Shown in pieces: positions 1 to 9,666 of a stretch of DNA of 64,000 nt. Under the pieces are notes generated by a model. The model saw nothing but the letters and a program-made list of their open reading frames with translations. It searched no databases and had not been told where the DNA came from. The translations under genes and the position numbers were made by a program. This DNA is from Woeseia oceani (lineage in GTDB: Bacteria > Pseudomonadota > Gammaproteobacteria > Steroidobacterales > Woeseiaceae), in contig NZ_CP016268.1 in NCBI RefSeq assembly GCF_001677435.1, forward strand, positions 1,043,001 through 1,107,000, given 5' to 3'. Position 1 is the first letter of the stretch; every line of letters starts with the position of its first letter.

Positions 1-1190
1 CTTCCGGTTCCGTTGCTGAAGAATTTCAGTCCGGCTGGTTCGTCGGTAACTTCAAACCGACGTTCGGCAAATACGACGTTACAGAAGCTTATGTTGAAAC
101 CGTAGTGCCGGTTCTCGAAGGGCTCGACGTCAACGGTGCGGTTCGCGCGACGGACTACAGTACGTCAGGCAACGTTACGACCTGGAAGCTTGGCGTGACT
201 TACTCGCCGATCGATGACCTGCGGTTCCGCGCTACACGCTCACGCGACATTCGTGCGCCGAACCTGCAAGAACTGTTTGAAGGCGGCGGAAGCCGCACCA
301 ATACGCTGATCGATCCGTTCAATGCCAATACCAGCATTCAGTTTACTGAGATTCGTACCGGCAACATTGCGTTGACTCCGGAAGAAGCCGACACTTGGGG
401 TATTGGTGCGGTATTCCAACCTACCTTCCTGCCAGGCTTTGGTTTGTCGGTTGACTACTACGAAATCACGCTTGAGGGGGCTATCGGTTCGGTCGACGCG
501 CAAACCATCGTCAATCGTTGCTTCGAAGGGCTGCAACAGTATTGCGCAGCCATCAGCCGTGACAATTCGACCGGCGTCAATCTTATTTCGCAGATCAGTG
601 TCAGTCCGTTCAACTTCGCGGTACGCGAAGCTCGCGGTATCGACTATGAAGCTTCGTACAGAATTTCGCTGGCTGATTTCGCGGGCGGACTGGACGGCGA
701 TCTGACGTTACGCGCTCTCGCGACCAACTACCTCGAGAACTATGAGAACAACGGCATCGATACGCCAACCGACTCTGCTGGCCAGAATAATGAGGGCGGT
801 CCGCCGGATTGGTTGTACCGCCTGGTTGCGACTTATCAGGACGGACCGGTTACGCTGAATCTCATCGGTCGTGGTATCAGTGACGGTGTATACGACAACT
901 CGTTTGTAGAGTGCACCTCAGGTTGTCCGGAATCGACAATTGACAACCGGACAATCAACTCAAACCACATTGACGGTGCGTTCTATATCGATTTTTCAAT
1001 GGCCTATGCCTTTGAGATGGCAGGAAGCGAATCGGAAGCATTCTTGTCAATCACCAACCTTGGCAATCGGGACCCGGCGATTGTTGCCAACGGTCCTGGC
1101 GGCAGTGCGTACGGCAATATCTCAACAAACCAGACGCTGTACGATATTCTCGGTCGTAACTTCAATCTTGGCCTGCGTTTCCGCTTCTGA
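1..1190 (+). CDS. TonB-dependent receptor, C-terminal part (5' end outside window)
   Basis: The reading frame is open from base 3 to the TGA ending at 1190, so about 395 C-terminal residues of a larger outer-membrane receptor are present. The first in-frame GTG at 105 is internal, because upstream codons still match the family. The sequence aligns throughout with the complete receptor at 38595-41504: both have TDYSTSG, SRDIRAPNLQELF-like and GGPPDW-like blocks, and this one ends in an aromatic residue (LGLRFRF), as outer-membrane barrels do. It covers the second half of the beta barrel. Such receptors import oligomers or chelates using TonB energy. The amidohydrolase starts 40 bases downstream on the same strand, so the two are probably co-transcribed and the ligand may be an N-acylated amino acid or peptide (inference). 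Confidence 0.9.
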   Translation, partial: SGSVAEEFQSGWFVGNFKPTFGKYDVTEAYVETVVPVLEGLDVNGAVRATDYSTSGNVTTWKLGVTYSPIDDLRFRATRSRDIRAPNLQELFEGGGSRTNTLIDPFNANTSIQFTEIRTGNIALTPEEADTWGIGAVFQPTFLPGFGLSVDYYEITLEGAIGSVDAQTIVNRCFEGLQQYCAAISRDNSTGVNLISQISVSPFNFAVREARGIDYEASYRISLADFAGGLDGDLTLRALATNYLENYENNGIDTPTDSAGQNNEGGPPDWLYRLVATYQDGPVTLNLIGRGISDGVYDNSFVECTSGCPESTIDNRTINSNHIDGAFYIDFSMAYAFEMAGSESEAFLSITNLGNRDPAIVANGPGGSAYGNISTNQTLYDILGRNFNLGLRFRF

Positions 1191-1230
1191 TTCGTTGCAA
1201 GCAATTAAGACAAACTCCTGAGGACCAAAG

Positions 1231-2850
1231 ATGGCTATAAATGCAATGTTGAAATCCGCTGTTAGTAACACATTCCGGCGCTTGCCGACCGCTCTGTTGT
1301 GTATTGGCATGGCGCTCCCTGGTGCGGCGTTGGCGGAGGATTTTGACATTCTTATCAAAGGTGGTGTCGTCGTGGATGGTTCCGGCGCACCGCGTTTTGA
1401 TGCAGATGTAGCCATCCGCGGTGATCGCATAGTTTTTGTTGGCGAAGTACCGGCGGATGCGACAGCCGACAAAGTCATCGACGCGACGGGAAGAATCATC
1501 GCTCCCGGGTTTATCGACCCGCATTCCCACGCCGCGCCGGGCATCGAAACGGCAGAGCTTGCCGCTGCCGAGCCGATTTTGTACCAGGGAATAACCACCG
1601 TCATGATCAACCCCGACGGCGGTGGCCCGGCGGACCTCAAGCCGCAAATCGATAACATCAATCGCATCAAGCCGGGCGTCAACGTGGTGCCGACGATCGG
1701 GCACAACGGCGTACGTCGTGCGGTCATGCAGACGGACGACCGTTCACCGACCGATGCAGAACAAGCTGAAATGGAGCGTCTGGTCAGGGCCGCCATGGAA
1801 GCGGGTGCTTTTGGTTTGTCGACCGGGCCGTTCTACGTGCCAGGCAAATACTCGACAACGGAAGAGTTGGTTGGATTGGCACGGGTTGCAGCGGAATTTC
1901 CGAACTCGTTTCATATCAGCCATATTCGGGACGAATCAAGTTATGACGTTGGTGTCATCGGGGCCATCGAGGAAGTCATACGCATTACGCGGGAGACTGG
2001 CCTGCCTGGCGTTGTTACCCACATGAAAATGCTCGGACCGCAGGTCTGGGGGAAATCCAAAGACGCGATTCGTATCATCAATGCAGCGCGCGCCGAAGGA
2101 CTCGAAATTTGGGCCGACCAGTACCCTTACTCGGCATCCGGCACCGGTTTGCAGGCTGCGCTGGTTCCGGGTTGGGCGCAGGCAGGTGGCGAAGCGGCCA
2201 TGATCGAGCGCCTGGAAGATGCCGAGCAGCTCAAAGAAATCCGGCCTGAGATGGCGCAGAACCTTGAGCGTCGTGCGGGGCCGAACGCTGTCATGATCCG
2301 AGATTACCCGCCGGCACCCGAGTACGTTGGCAAACGACTGGACGACATTTCCAGCTTGCGCGAAGAAGAACCGCTGGATACCGCCATTGAAATGTTAAAG
2401 AACGGCGGGGCGCCGATTATCTCCTTCAATATGTACGAGCGGGATCTCGAAGCGATCATGCGTCAACCCTGGACGATGACCAGTTCTGACGGTTCGCTGG
2501 TTACGCCAGGAAAAAGCCTGAATCATCCGCGAGCCTATGGTGCATTCCCGCGCAAGATCAAACGCTACGTGCTGGACAGCGGCATTCTGACACTCGAACA
2601 GGCCATTCATTCGTCATCTGGTTTGACGGCCAGCGTTTTCTCGATCGAAGACCGCGGGCTTATCCGTACGGGCCATTTTGCCGATATTCTGGTGATCAAT
2701 CTGGATACTGTTAGCGATCGTGCCACGTACCAGGATCCCGAAGTCTTGTCCGAGGGTATGGATTACGTGATCGTGAACGGCAAAACGGCAATCGATGCCG
2801 GCAAGCTGGTACCGAGCCGGTCGGGGCGAGTGCTGTTGCGGGACCACTAG
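1231..2850 (+). CDS. Exported D-aminoacylase-like amidohydrolase
   Basis: This 539-residue amidohydrolase-superfamily protein belongs near the N-acyl-D-amino-acid deacylases. A signal peptide ends near residue 35 (GAALAED), so it should act in the periplasm. The metal site shows HSH at 98-100, HISHIRDE from 228, THMK from 263 and SSDGS in the C-terminal half. The family's C-terminal ending is also present (GHFADILVIN, YVIVNGK). In characterised D-aminoacylases a cysteine follows the GVTT block as a metal ligand. Here the equivalent stretch is GITTVMINPDGGG with no cysteine, so the substrate or metal arrangement may differ. AGGA lies a few bases before the ATG. It sits between a TonB receptor and an NhaC antiporter whose GTG directly follows its stop codon, which suggests one operon for uptake and hydrolysis of acylated amino acids or peptides. 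Confidence 0.85.
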   Translation: MAINAMLKSAVSNTFRRLPTALLCIGMALPGAALAEDFDILIKGGVVVDGSGAPRFDADVAIRGDRIVFVGEVPADATADKVIDATGRIIAPGFIDPHSHAAPGIETAELAAAEPILYQGITTVMINPDGGGPADLKPQIDNINRIKPGVNVVPTIGHNGVRRAVMQTDDRSPTDAEQAEMERLVRAAMEAGAFGLSTGPFYVPGKYSTTEELVGLARVAAEFPNSFHISHIRDESSYDVGVIGAIEEVIRITRETGLPGVVTHMKMLGPQVWGKSKDAIRIINAARAEGLEIWADQYPYSASGTGLQAALVPGWAQAGGEAAMIERLEDAEQLKEIRPEMAQNLERRAGPNAVMIRDYPPAPEYVGKRLDDISSLREEEPLDTAIEMLKNGGAPIISFNMYERDLEAIMRQPWTMTSSDGSLVTPGKSLNHPRAYGAFPRKIKRYVLDSGILTLEQAIHSSSGLTASVFSIEDRGLIRTGHFADILVINLDTVSDRATYQDPEVLSEGMDYVIVNGKTAIDAGKLVPSRSGRVLLRDH

Positions 2851-4668
2851 GTGGCGGGCGGCAATAGCTCTCAATCGGGCCTGGAGACTGAGCCAGCGGC
2901 GTCGCAATCGTTACGCGCGAGATTGGCCAGGGCTGGCAGCAGTCCGCCGTTTTTGTTCATACTCGCGGCTCTGCTGGTCTCCGTCTGGATATCGTCAAGC
3001 GTCAATCCGACCTGGGTTGAGCAGAAAACTACCTACAATGTAGAAGTCGCTGACGACGGCAGCCTGACCTACCGTTACAAAGGTCAAAGCACGCGCATTG
3101 ATGACGTGGTGCCGTACGAGCAGTCGCCTTTGCGTCAGTCTGAGTTGGACAAGTTAACAGAGGCGCCGGGACTTGAACGCCAATGGGTGTCGGAGACGCT
3201 CGCCTCCGGCGGTGACACGGCGGTGCGTTACTCGCTGCTAGAAGCGCGGTTTCATTTCGGCGTCTGGTCATTGCTACCAGCACTGGCCGCTATTGTTTTG
3301 TGTCTGATAACCAAAGAAGCGCTCCTGTCCCTGTTTATCGGCACGGTTATCGGTGCCTTCATGCTGGGGCGGTTCGATATTACGGACGCGGTGCTTATAC
3401 CGAGCCTTGCCAGTACCAGCGCGGCGTCGGTGTTGCTGTTGTACTTGTGGCTGGTTGGCGGCTTACTGGGCATTTGGTCGCGGACAGGTGCCGCTCAGGC
3501 GTTCGCGGAGTTCATGACACGGCATTTCGTCAAAGGTCCGCGAACCGCCAAGTTCGTGTGCTGGATGATGGGTGTACTGTTTTTTCAGGGGGGAACGATC
3601 AGCGTTGTGCTGGTTGGGACGATCGTCAAACCGGTGGCTGACAAAGAGCGCATTAGCCATGAGGAGCTTGCCTATATTGTTGACTCCACTGCATCGCCCA
3701 TCGCTTCGCTGATTGCGTTCAATGCCTGGCCAGCCTACGTGCAGGCATTGATATTTGTACCCGGCGTCAGCTTTCTGGCGACAGAAAATGATCGTATCCG
3801 GTTTTTCTTTGACAGTATTCCGTTCAGCTTCTACAGCCTGTTTGCCGTGCTCGGCACCTTGTTGCTGTCGTTCGGCGTGATGCACGTGGCGGGGCCGGGT
3901 TTGCGCCGTGCGCGCGAACGCGCGCGCTCAACCGGTGAGCTGGATGCGCCGGGCGCATTGCCACTCAGTGCGAAGGAAATACAGATACCCGACATACCGG
4001 AAGGCTATCGGCCAGGCTTGTCCGAGTTCTTCTTGCCATTGATCCTGCTGATCAGTATCGCTGTCGGTACCTTCGTATACACCGGTACACCTCGCGTGAA
4101 CTGGGGTTTCGGTGCGGCATTGATGTCGGCTATTTGCCTTGCGTTGTTTAACGGCATGAGCCTGCGCAACGTAATCGAAGGACTAGGCTCAGGTCTCAAA
4201 GGCGTGGTGCTTGCCTCGGTCATTCTGCTGATGGCAGTGACAATTGGTGGTATCAGCCAGGAGGTAGGCGCGGGCATCTACCTGGTTGAATTGCTCGGCG
4301 ACCAGATTTCCTACTGGATGCTGCCAGTGGCGCTGCAACTGATCACGATGGTTATCGCCTTTTCAGCCGGTACCAGCTGGGGTACCTACGCGATCGCATT
4401 TCCACTGGCCATGCCGCTGGCCTGGGCTGTTGCGATAAACAGTGGTGTTAGTGATCCCGCCTTGTTCATGTCGATATGTTTTGCGACTGTATTGAATGGC
4501 AGCGTGTACGGCGATCAATGTTCACCTATTTCAGATACGACAGTGCTCAGTGCAATGACAACAGGTTGTGATCTCATGGACCACGTCACGACGCAGATCG
4601 TGCCTGCGAGTATTGCGGCGGGATTGGCGGCGATACTGTGGACTGTACTCACCATAGCGCTGGTGTAG
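2851..4668 (+). CDS. NhaC-family Na+/H+ antiporter
   Basis: This 605-residue inner-membrane protein of the NhaC/ion-transporter family exchanges sodium (or a sodium-coupled organic solute) for protons. The GTG start immediately follows the stop of the amidohydrolase, so translation is probably coupled. There is one membrane segment at about residues 33-50, then a hydrophilic stretch (51-135), and then about ten further segments from residue 139. The hydrophilic stretch is larger than in short NhaC proteins and probably faces the periplasm. Family blocks visible include [48 protein letters not shown] and [19 protein letters not shown]. NhaC-like proteins beside peptidases or amidohydrolases are sometimes amino-acid carriers, so the transported solute is open. 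Confidence 0.88.
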   Translation: MAGGNSSQSGLETEPAASQSLRARLARAGSSPPFLFILAALLVSVWISSSVNPTWVEQKTTYNVEVADDGSLTYRYKGQSTRIDDVVPYEQSPLRQSELDKLTEAPGLERQWVSETLASGGDTAVRYSLLEARFHFGVWSLLPALAAIVLCLITKEALLSLFIGTVIGAFMLGRFDITDAVLIPSLASTSAASVLLLYLWLVGGLLGIWSRTGAAQAFAEFMTRHFVKGPRTAKFVCWMMGVLFFQGGTISVVLVGTIVKPVADKERISHEELAYIVDSTASPIASLIAFNAWPAYVQALIFVPGVSFLATENDRIRFFFDSIPFSFYSLFAVLGTLLLSFGVMHVAGPGLRRARERARSTGELDAPGALPLSAKEIQIPDIPEGYRPGLSEFFLPLILLISIAVGTFVYTGTPRVNWGFGAALMSAICLALFNGMSLRNVIEGLGSGLKGVVLASVILLMAVTIGGISQEVGAGIYLVELLGDQISYWMLPVALQLITMVIAFSAGTSWGTYAIAFPLAMPLAWAVAINSGVSDPALFMSICFATVLNGSVYGDQCSPISDTTVLSAMTTGCDLMDHVTTQIVPASIAAGLAAILWTVLTIALV

Positions 4669-4691
4669 TGACGGCCAGCGTGCGTGCGTTA

Positions 4692-5582
4692 TCAGCGGTC
4701 GTCGCTGGACTTGATGACCTTCTTCATGAGTCGCACGAGTTTCTCTGCAAGCTGGGATAACGGACGGTCTTCAAGAAACGTGCAATACACAGTAAGTGGC
4801 GCCATATCAGCGAGCGGCCGGTAATCCAGCGATTCGCTCATGTTGGCGCGGGCGGTGAATTCGTCAATGATTGCGAAACCCACTCCGTGGCGCACCAGTG
4901 CTGCTGCAACATAGTAGGTCTGTACGGTGATTTTCTGGCGCGGCGGAGTGGGCTGGTCAGGGTCTTCATTGAACAGTGAGCCGACATAGCCGGAGCCAGA
5001 CAGTCCGATTAGTTTGCGCGAAGCCAGCATTTCCTGCGTAAGTTCGGGTGGTGCGTTGGCAAAATTCTCACGCCGAAACAATGCGACCATGTTGCCTTGC
5101 CCAACACGAATGGCTTTCAGGCGAGGGTGGCTCGGCGCATCAAAGCTGATCGCCAGGTCGCAACGGCGCTCGTACAGTGATCTAAGGATGTCCTTGTTGT
5201 GCAAGGTTTGAATATCGAGGGATACCGCCGGTTCCAATTCGTGCAGCATCGCAACGGCAGATGGGGCGACATCCAGGCCGAGCGATGGCAATACCGCCAA
5301 ACGCAGCGAACCGTCGCCATGTTTGAGATTCGCTGTTGTCTCACGTAACGATTCGTAACGTTGATAAAGCTCCTGCGCCTCCCGATAGATAACATGTGCC
5401 TCTTCGGTTGGCACGAGCCGCCCTTTGACCCGGCGAAACAGCGGCAACCCTATGCGGCTTTCTGCGTGTCGTAGCACCTTGCTCACTGAAGGTTGCGAAA
5501 CGTGCAACAGCCGCGCTGCTGCGCTGACTGAGCCGGTTTGATAAACGGCGTGGAAGATTTCGATATGGCGGAGGTTCATCAT
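4692..5582 (-). CDS. LysR-family transcriptional regulator
   Basis: This 296-residue protein has the standard LysR layout. The N-terminal winged helix-turn-helix is at about residues 3-62 (MNLRHIEIFHAVYQTGSVSAAARLL, SQPSVSKVLRHAE), followed by a periplasmic-binding-like effector domain (RLAVLPSLG, GVGFAIIDEF). Two tandem ATG codons begin the frame and the first is taken. It is convergent with the NhaC gene (23 bases between stops) and divergent from the small-protein/SSS operon that begins about 260 bases away. By the usual LysR rule its target is the divergent symporter operon, with an amino-acid-like co-inducer (inference). Confidence 0.92.
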   Translation of the reverse strand: MMNLRHIEIFHAVYQTGSVSAAARLLHVSQPSVSKVLRHAESRIGLPLFRRVKGRLVPTEEAHVIYREAQELYQRYESLRETTANLKHGDGSLRLAVLPSLGLDVAPSAVAMLHELEPAVSLDIQTLHNKDILRSLYERRCDLAISFDAPSHPRLKAIRVGQGNMVALFRRENFANAPPELTQEMLASRKLIGLSGSGYVGSLFNEDPDQPTPPRQKITVQTYYVAAALVRHGVGFAIIDEFTARANMSESLDYRPLADMAPLTVYCTFLEDRPLSQLAEKLVRLMKKVIKSSDDR

Positions 5583-5841
5583 AAGGCGGCGATCCGGGCG
5601 TTCTTTGTGACCAAGCGATACAAGTCGAGTGCCGGATCATACGCTGATTGGAGGACAGTTTCGTAACTGCCACTTGTATGCCGGGCATTTTTCCGCCAGT
5701 TCATCATCGACTCATGCATAACGTTGCAGCACTCCGTACTGTTTTTCTGAGCGTTGCAGGTTTGGCGGGGCTTGGTCTCCAGCGGATTAAGTGGCAAAGT
5801 CTTCAACGAGCTGTTCAGCCGTAGCAGGAAGGGGAGGTGCA

Positions 5842-5964
5842 TTGTTTAATCTACCACCGTTCACGTTGGCCGTAGTTGTGGGAGTACCGGCATTCTGGAT
5901 TCTCTACACCTGCGTTTTCTGGTACCTGTCGCGTCACTATGACCGTGCGGATAATGACCAATGA
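5842..5964 (+). CDS. 40-residue membrane protein ahead of SSS symporter
   Basis: A TTG start at 5842 follows a strong GGGGAGG ribosome-binding sequence by 4 bases. It gives a 40-residue protein whose stop TGA overlaps the ATG of the symporter (ATGA). One hydrophobic helix fills about residues 7-28 (VVVGVPAFWILYTCVFWYL) and is followed by a charged tail (SRHYDRADNDQ). A short one-helix protein directly before a sodium:solute symporter is a recurring arrangement (symporter small accessory proteins; YhdT before PanF), so it is probably an accessory subunit. A GTG at 5791 in the same frame is an alternative start but lacks such a ribosome-binding site. The ORF is too short for default gene callers. 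Confidence 0.72.
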   Translation: MFNLPPFTLAVVVGVPAFWILYTCVFWYLSRHYDRADNDQ

Positions 5965-7511
5965 GCATCCAGTTGGTATTCCTGCTGCTCTATTTCATTG
6001 CCATGGTCGGTATTGGTGCTGTTGTCATGCGTCGCAGCGGCCGTGGTACCGAAGAGTTCCTGCTCGGGGGGCGGTGTCTTGGCCCCGGCGTTACTGCGCT
6101 CAGACTGCAAAGCTCATCGATGTCCGGCTACATGTTTCTGGGCGCGGGCTCGCTCGGCTACACCCAGGGCTATTTCGGGATGTGGTACGCGCTCGGCGAT
6201 ATCGGCGGCGGTATTCTCAACCTGTCGGTGCTCGGCAGACGAATGCGAAAACTCTCGCAGATTCTGGGCTCAATCACTTCAATCGAGTACCTAGAGCACC
6301 GCTATCCGTCGAAATGGACCCGTGGCATTGCTGCGCCTATCGCACTTTTTTGTATCTTCTTTTACGTGCTGGCGCAGTTCATTGCGGGTGGGCGCGGTCT
6401 TGAAATTGTCTCTGGTGTTTCTTATCCCGTCGCTCTCGCCGTAGCCATAGGAGTTATCGTTCTTTACACCTACCTCGGTGGCTACCTGGCGGTTGCATAC
6501 ACAGACTTTGTACAAGCCATCGTTATGCTCGTTGGCATGCTGTGGGTCCTGATTGGAACATTGCAGGCTGTTGGTGGCTTGAGCGACGGAAATCAAGCTA
6601 TTGGCGCGCTGGATCCCACCTTGCTGACAATGTGGGGGCGCGGTCTGGCATTCGAGGGTCAGTGGGGCATCGTGATCGGAGCGTTGCTGATCTTTTCAAT
6701 CGGCTACATGGGCTGGCCGCACGTGGTGGTGAGTCACATGGCTATGAAACGGCCGGGCGTTGCCAGGAAAGCCGGCGTCTATTCACTGCTCTTCAACGTA
6801 CTTTTCATCCCGGGTCCCTATTTGATCGGTTTGTTTGCATTGTTGCTGGTGCCGACGTTGGCCAATCCGGAGATGGCAGTATTTTCTGTCGCGGAAGCCG
6901 TGCTGCCGCCATTTGCTGTTGGGATTGTGATGGCGGCGATAATGGCGGCCATCATGTCAACCGCCGATGCTTTGTTGCTGCAGTCGGGGACGATAGCCAG
7001 CCAGGACATCTACGCGCGATTCATCAACAGAAGCATGTCCGAGCAACAAATGGTTTGGGTGTCGCGGGTCATCGTATTGAGCCTGGCGGTCATCGGCTAT
7101 GCCATTGCCGTTGTGGAACCGCCGGCCGTCGCCAGTATCGTGATCTTTTCGACAACCGTATTGGGTAGTGCGTTTGTGCCTGCCTACGTTTGTGCAGTCT
7201 GGTGGAAGAAAGCCAATGCCGCAGGAGCGATCGCTTCCATGCTTGCTGGTACGCTCAGCTCGGTCAGTTGGGAGTTGTTGGCGATGCCCGCGGCTACGGG
7301 TCTGGACCCGATGGTTATTGGCCTGGCGCTGTCGACTACGACGATAGTCGTGGTCAGCTTGCTGACACAAAAATCGCACCCGGTACCCGAGCGAATTCGA
7401 CGAGCAATTGATGAGACAGCGAGACTCTCCCCGATACCGGCTTCGCTCCGTCGCGGGCAAGATTCCAGCCTGTCGGCACAAGCCGATATTCTGGCGCGCG
7501 AACATAGTTGA
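5961..7511 (+). CDS. Sodium:solute symporter (SSS family)
   Basis: This 516-residue inner-membrane symporter of the SSS family has about 13 predicted membrane segments. Family features include the early GTEEFLLGGRCLGPGVTALR block, LQSSSMSGYMFLGAGSLGYTQGY, the TYLGGYLAVAYTDFVQA block and a late IMAAIMSTADALLLQSGT block typical of the sodium site. The ATG overlaps the preceding small ORF and the stop overlaps the next start (TGATG), so three genes form one tightly coupled operon. The substrate cannot be read from the sequence. The LysR neighbour and the nearby amidohydrolase make an amino acid or related organic acid plausible. It resembles the proline/pantothenate branch more than the sugar branch. 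Confidence 0.9.
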   Translation: MSIQLVFLLLYFIAMVGIGAVVMRRSGRGTEEFLLGGRCLGPGVTALRLQSSSMSGYMFLGAGSLGYTQGYFGMWYALGDIGGGILNLSVLGRRMRKLSQILGSITSIEYLEHRYPSKWTRGIAAPIALFCIFFYVLAQFIAGGRGLEIVSGVSYPVALAVAIGVIVLYTYLGGYLAVAYTDFVQAIVMLVGMLWVLIGTLQAVGGLSDGNQAIGALDPTLLTMWGRGLAFEGQWGIVIGALLIFSIGYMGWPHVVVSHMAMKRPGVARKAGVYSLLFNVLFIPGPYLIGLFALLLVPTLANPEMAVFSVAEAVLPPFAVGIVMAAIMAAIMSTADALLLQSGTIASQDIYARFINRSMSEQQMVWVSRVIVLSLAVIGYAIAVVEPPAVASIVIFSTTVLGSAFVPAYVCAVWWKKANAAGAIASMLAGTLSSVSWELLAMPAATGLDPMVIGLALSTTTIVVVSLLTQKSHPVPERIRRAIDETARLSPIPASLRRGQDSSLSAQADILAREHS

Positions 7512-8017
7512 TGGTGCAGTACGCCTTTCAGCCAGAGCTCGATGAAAACGATGCCTGGCACGCAATTGAAGAGCGGCTGCCAGATATCAGCAGGGTTGCC
7601 GCCGAGTTGCGGCACCACCCGTTTTCCGGATTCATTCATCGTGTTTACTGCGACATGCGGGACCGGTCGCGTGCTGAGGATGTGCATACGCTTGTTGACC
7701 GATATACCGGCAAGGCCTACCTGACGCCAGTGTGGCCGAAACTGGAAGTGCTGCCGGAGAGCAGTGCGGTTGGCAGCGCAGCCGACCCTGGGTGGAATTC
7801 AGTTTCTTTCGAGCACGCGCAACAGCTTGCGTTGCAACTGCTGCGCACGGCAACGTTGCGCCGATTACGCCTGCTGCGTCGCAAGGCACCCGAAAAGAAA
7901 CAAGGCTACGAATTAATATGGAAACCCAACTGGGTGTTAACCGGCATGCATGGACGTCAGGAGCTGAGAATACTGGTCGACGGCCTGAGCGGATCGTACT
8001 ACGTGATCGGATCGTGA
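7511..8017 (+). CDS. Hypothetical protein co-transcribed with SSS symporter
   Basis: I do not recognise this 168-residue protein. The ATG at 7511 shares its A with the symporter's TGA. It has no signal peptide or membrane segment and should be cytoplasmic. The N-terminal half has patterns such as DAWHAIEERLPDI and HHPFSGFIHRVYCDMRDR. The C-terminal half has a strongly basic helix (LRTATLRRLRLLRRKAPEKK) and ends in an apparent beta-rich stretch (QELRILVDGLSGSYYVIGS). It may assist or regulate the symporter, or only share its transcript. Coding is supported by translational coupling and the uninterrupted frame; function is unknown. Confidence 0.65.
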   Translation: MVQYAFQPELDENDAWHAIEERLPDISRVAAELRHHPFSGFIHRVYCDMRDRSRAEDVHTLVDRYTGKAYLTPVWPKLEVLPESSAVGSAADPGWNSVSFEHAQQLALQLLRTATLRRLRLLRRKAPEKKQGYELIWKPNWVLTGMHGRQELRILVDGLSGSYYVIGS

Positions 8018-8435
8018 TACCCGCCGTTGAGCTGTTGACAGACAGAGTGCCAAGCCTCCACCCCTCGGCCAAATGGGTTACAGAATGTGCGCGATTTGAC
8101 GAGCATGCCGGTTGCAAAAATGCGATAGGGCATAAAGCACAAACGCTGGCGCAAACCGATAGTGTTTGTGCCTTCCGTTGCTCCTCTAGTAGTAACGCAT
8201 TGAGCCCTGGTTCACCATGACCACGGCGGTGACCGGTGGATCCCGAGAGTAACTGTTGCGAATTCTTATTGGGCGATTCTGTGTTTGGTAGCACCTCGGC
8301 CACAAATTAGGTGACGTTTGTGGTCACCCGGGTATTGCAAAAATACACCTGAAAATTGCGCTGCTTTTTGTCAATATAGAGTTCGTTTCGGACGCGCAAT
8401 AACAACAGGCAGACAATACCGGTGAGCCAATTCAG
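8018..8435. other. Intergenic region without a recognisable gene
   Basis: These 418 bases separate the symporter operon from the thiolase gene. Short frames here lack family resemblance. Near the right end lies an inverted repeat at 8310-8328 (GGTGAC and GTCACC separated by 7 bases). The stretch after it becomes AT-richer (8335-8400), as expected for a promoter of the thiolase gene. I see no convincing terminator after 8017. Confidence 0.6.
8310..8328. promoter_or_regulatory. Inverted repeat upstream of thiolase (possible operator)
   Basis: GGTGAC (8310-8315) and GTCACC (8323-8328) form a perfect 6-base inverted repeat with a 7-base spacer, 108 bases before the thiolase start. The size and spacing fit a dimeric repressor site. 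The regulator is unknown. Confidence 0.35.
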
Positions 8436-9641
8436 ATGAGCAATTCTTCCTTTGATCAGGTTGTCGTTGCGGGTGTCGGCATGATCCCGTTTGCCAAACC
8501 GGGTGCGTCCGAAAATTTCGATGTCATGGGCGCCCGGGCTGCGACTTTGGCACTGGCTGATGCCGGCCTCGACTACGCCGATATCCAGCAAGCCGTTGTT
8601 GGGTATGTCTACGGTGACTCAACCTGCGGGCAAATGGCCTTGTACCGGGTAGGTATGTCCGGCATTCCTGTCAGCAACGTCAACAATAATTGCGCCACCG
8701 GCTCGACGGCCCTGTTTCTGGCTCGACAGGCCTTGGCAAGTGGTGATGTTGATTGCGTGCTGGTGCTGGGGTTCGAGCAGATGCGGCCGGGCGCTATCGG
8801 TGCAGTGTTTGCTGACCGGCCGGGGCCGTTTGATCGCTTTGATGAAGTCAGCAAGGCCATCACCGGACAGCCGGACTTGCCGCCGGCGTTACGCTATTTC
8901 GGTGGGGCTGGGTTACGGCACATGGAGAAGTACGGCACTACCCTTGAGGATTTTGCTGCTATTCGGGCGAAAGCGAGTCGCCATGCTGTGCACAATCCCA
9001 ACGCGGTATTTCGCAATGAGGTCAGCCGGGACGATGTGCTCAATTCGCCGGTCCTTTGGCCGGGGGTCATGACCCGGTTGATGGCCTGCCCACCCACTTG
9101 CGGTGCGGCGGCGGCGGTGCTGGTGTCGCCGGCGTTTGCGAAAAAACACGGCATTGATACAACAGTTCGTATTGTTGCGCAAAGCATGACCACTGATCGA
9201 CCAGCGACGTTTGCGTCGAATGACATGATGCAACTGGTAGGCTACGGTCTTTCGCAATCCGCCAGTCACCAGGTGTACGAAAGCGCCGGTGTTGGGCCCG
9301 ACGACATTGACGTGGCAGAGCTGCACGATTGTTTTGCTCACAACGAGTTGATCAGTTACGAGGCTTTGGGGTTATGCCCGGAAGGCGGTGCGCAGCAATT
9401 CATCGCGGATGGTGACAATACCTATGGCGGCAAGGTGGTTACCAATCCGTCCGGCGGTTTGTTATCCAAAGGCCATCCACTCGGTGCGACCGGCCTGGCG
9501 CAATGCCATGAGCTGGTGTCGCAGCTCCGCGGCACTGCAGAGCATCGCCAGGTTGCAGGCGCAAGACTGGCCTTGCAGCACAATCTTGGTCTCGGTGGCG
9601 CCTGCGTCGTTACGCTCTATCAGCGGGTTGACCCCGCTTAG
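8436..9641 (+). CDS. Thiolase-fold acyl-CoA acetyltransferase / lipid-transfer-type thiolase
   Basis: This 401-residue thiolase of the SCP-x/lipid-transfer subgroup cleaves or condenses acyl-CoA thioesters. The acyl-accepting cysteine is Cys86 in NNNCATGSTAL. ELHDCFAHNELISYEALG and the C-terminal GGLLSKGHPLGATGLAQ supply the histidine block of this subgroup. The N-terminus (VVVAGVGMIPF) is the usual start of SCP2-type thiolases. The expected second active cysteine of classical thiolases (CxG near the C-terminus) is not present in that form: LGLGGACVVTLY occupies the place. It stands alone on the plus strand and converges on the MFS gene, so it has its own promoter. The acyl-CoA synthetase 1.3 kb away is a possible metabolic partner. 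Confidence 0.88.
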   Translation: MSNSSFDQVVVAGVGMIPFAKPGASENFDVMGARAATLALADAGLDYADIQQAVVGYVYGDSTCGQMALYRVGMSGIPVSNVNNNCATGSTALFLARQALASGDVDCVLVLGFEQMRPGAIGAVFADRPGPFDRFDEVSKAITGQPDLPPALRYFGGAGLRHMEKYGTTLEDFAAIRAKASRHAVHNPNAVFRNEVSRDDVLNSPVLWPGVMTRLMACPPTCGAAAAVLVSPAFAKKHGIDTTVRIVAQSMTTDRPATFASNDMMQLVGYGLSQSASHQVYESAGVGPDDIDVAELHDCFAHNELISYEALGLCPEGGAQQFIADGDNTYGGKVVTNPSGGLLSKGHPLGATGLAQCHELVSQLRGTAEHRQVAGARLALQHNLGLGGACVVTLYQRVDPA

Positions 9642-9666
9642 CGTCAGACTTTGGCCGGTCTCCGCC

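Noticed and set aside
1122-1796. 224-codon open frame on the minus strand
   Set aside because: It is antisense to the amidohydrolase and the receptor end; serine- and alanine-rich with no domain.
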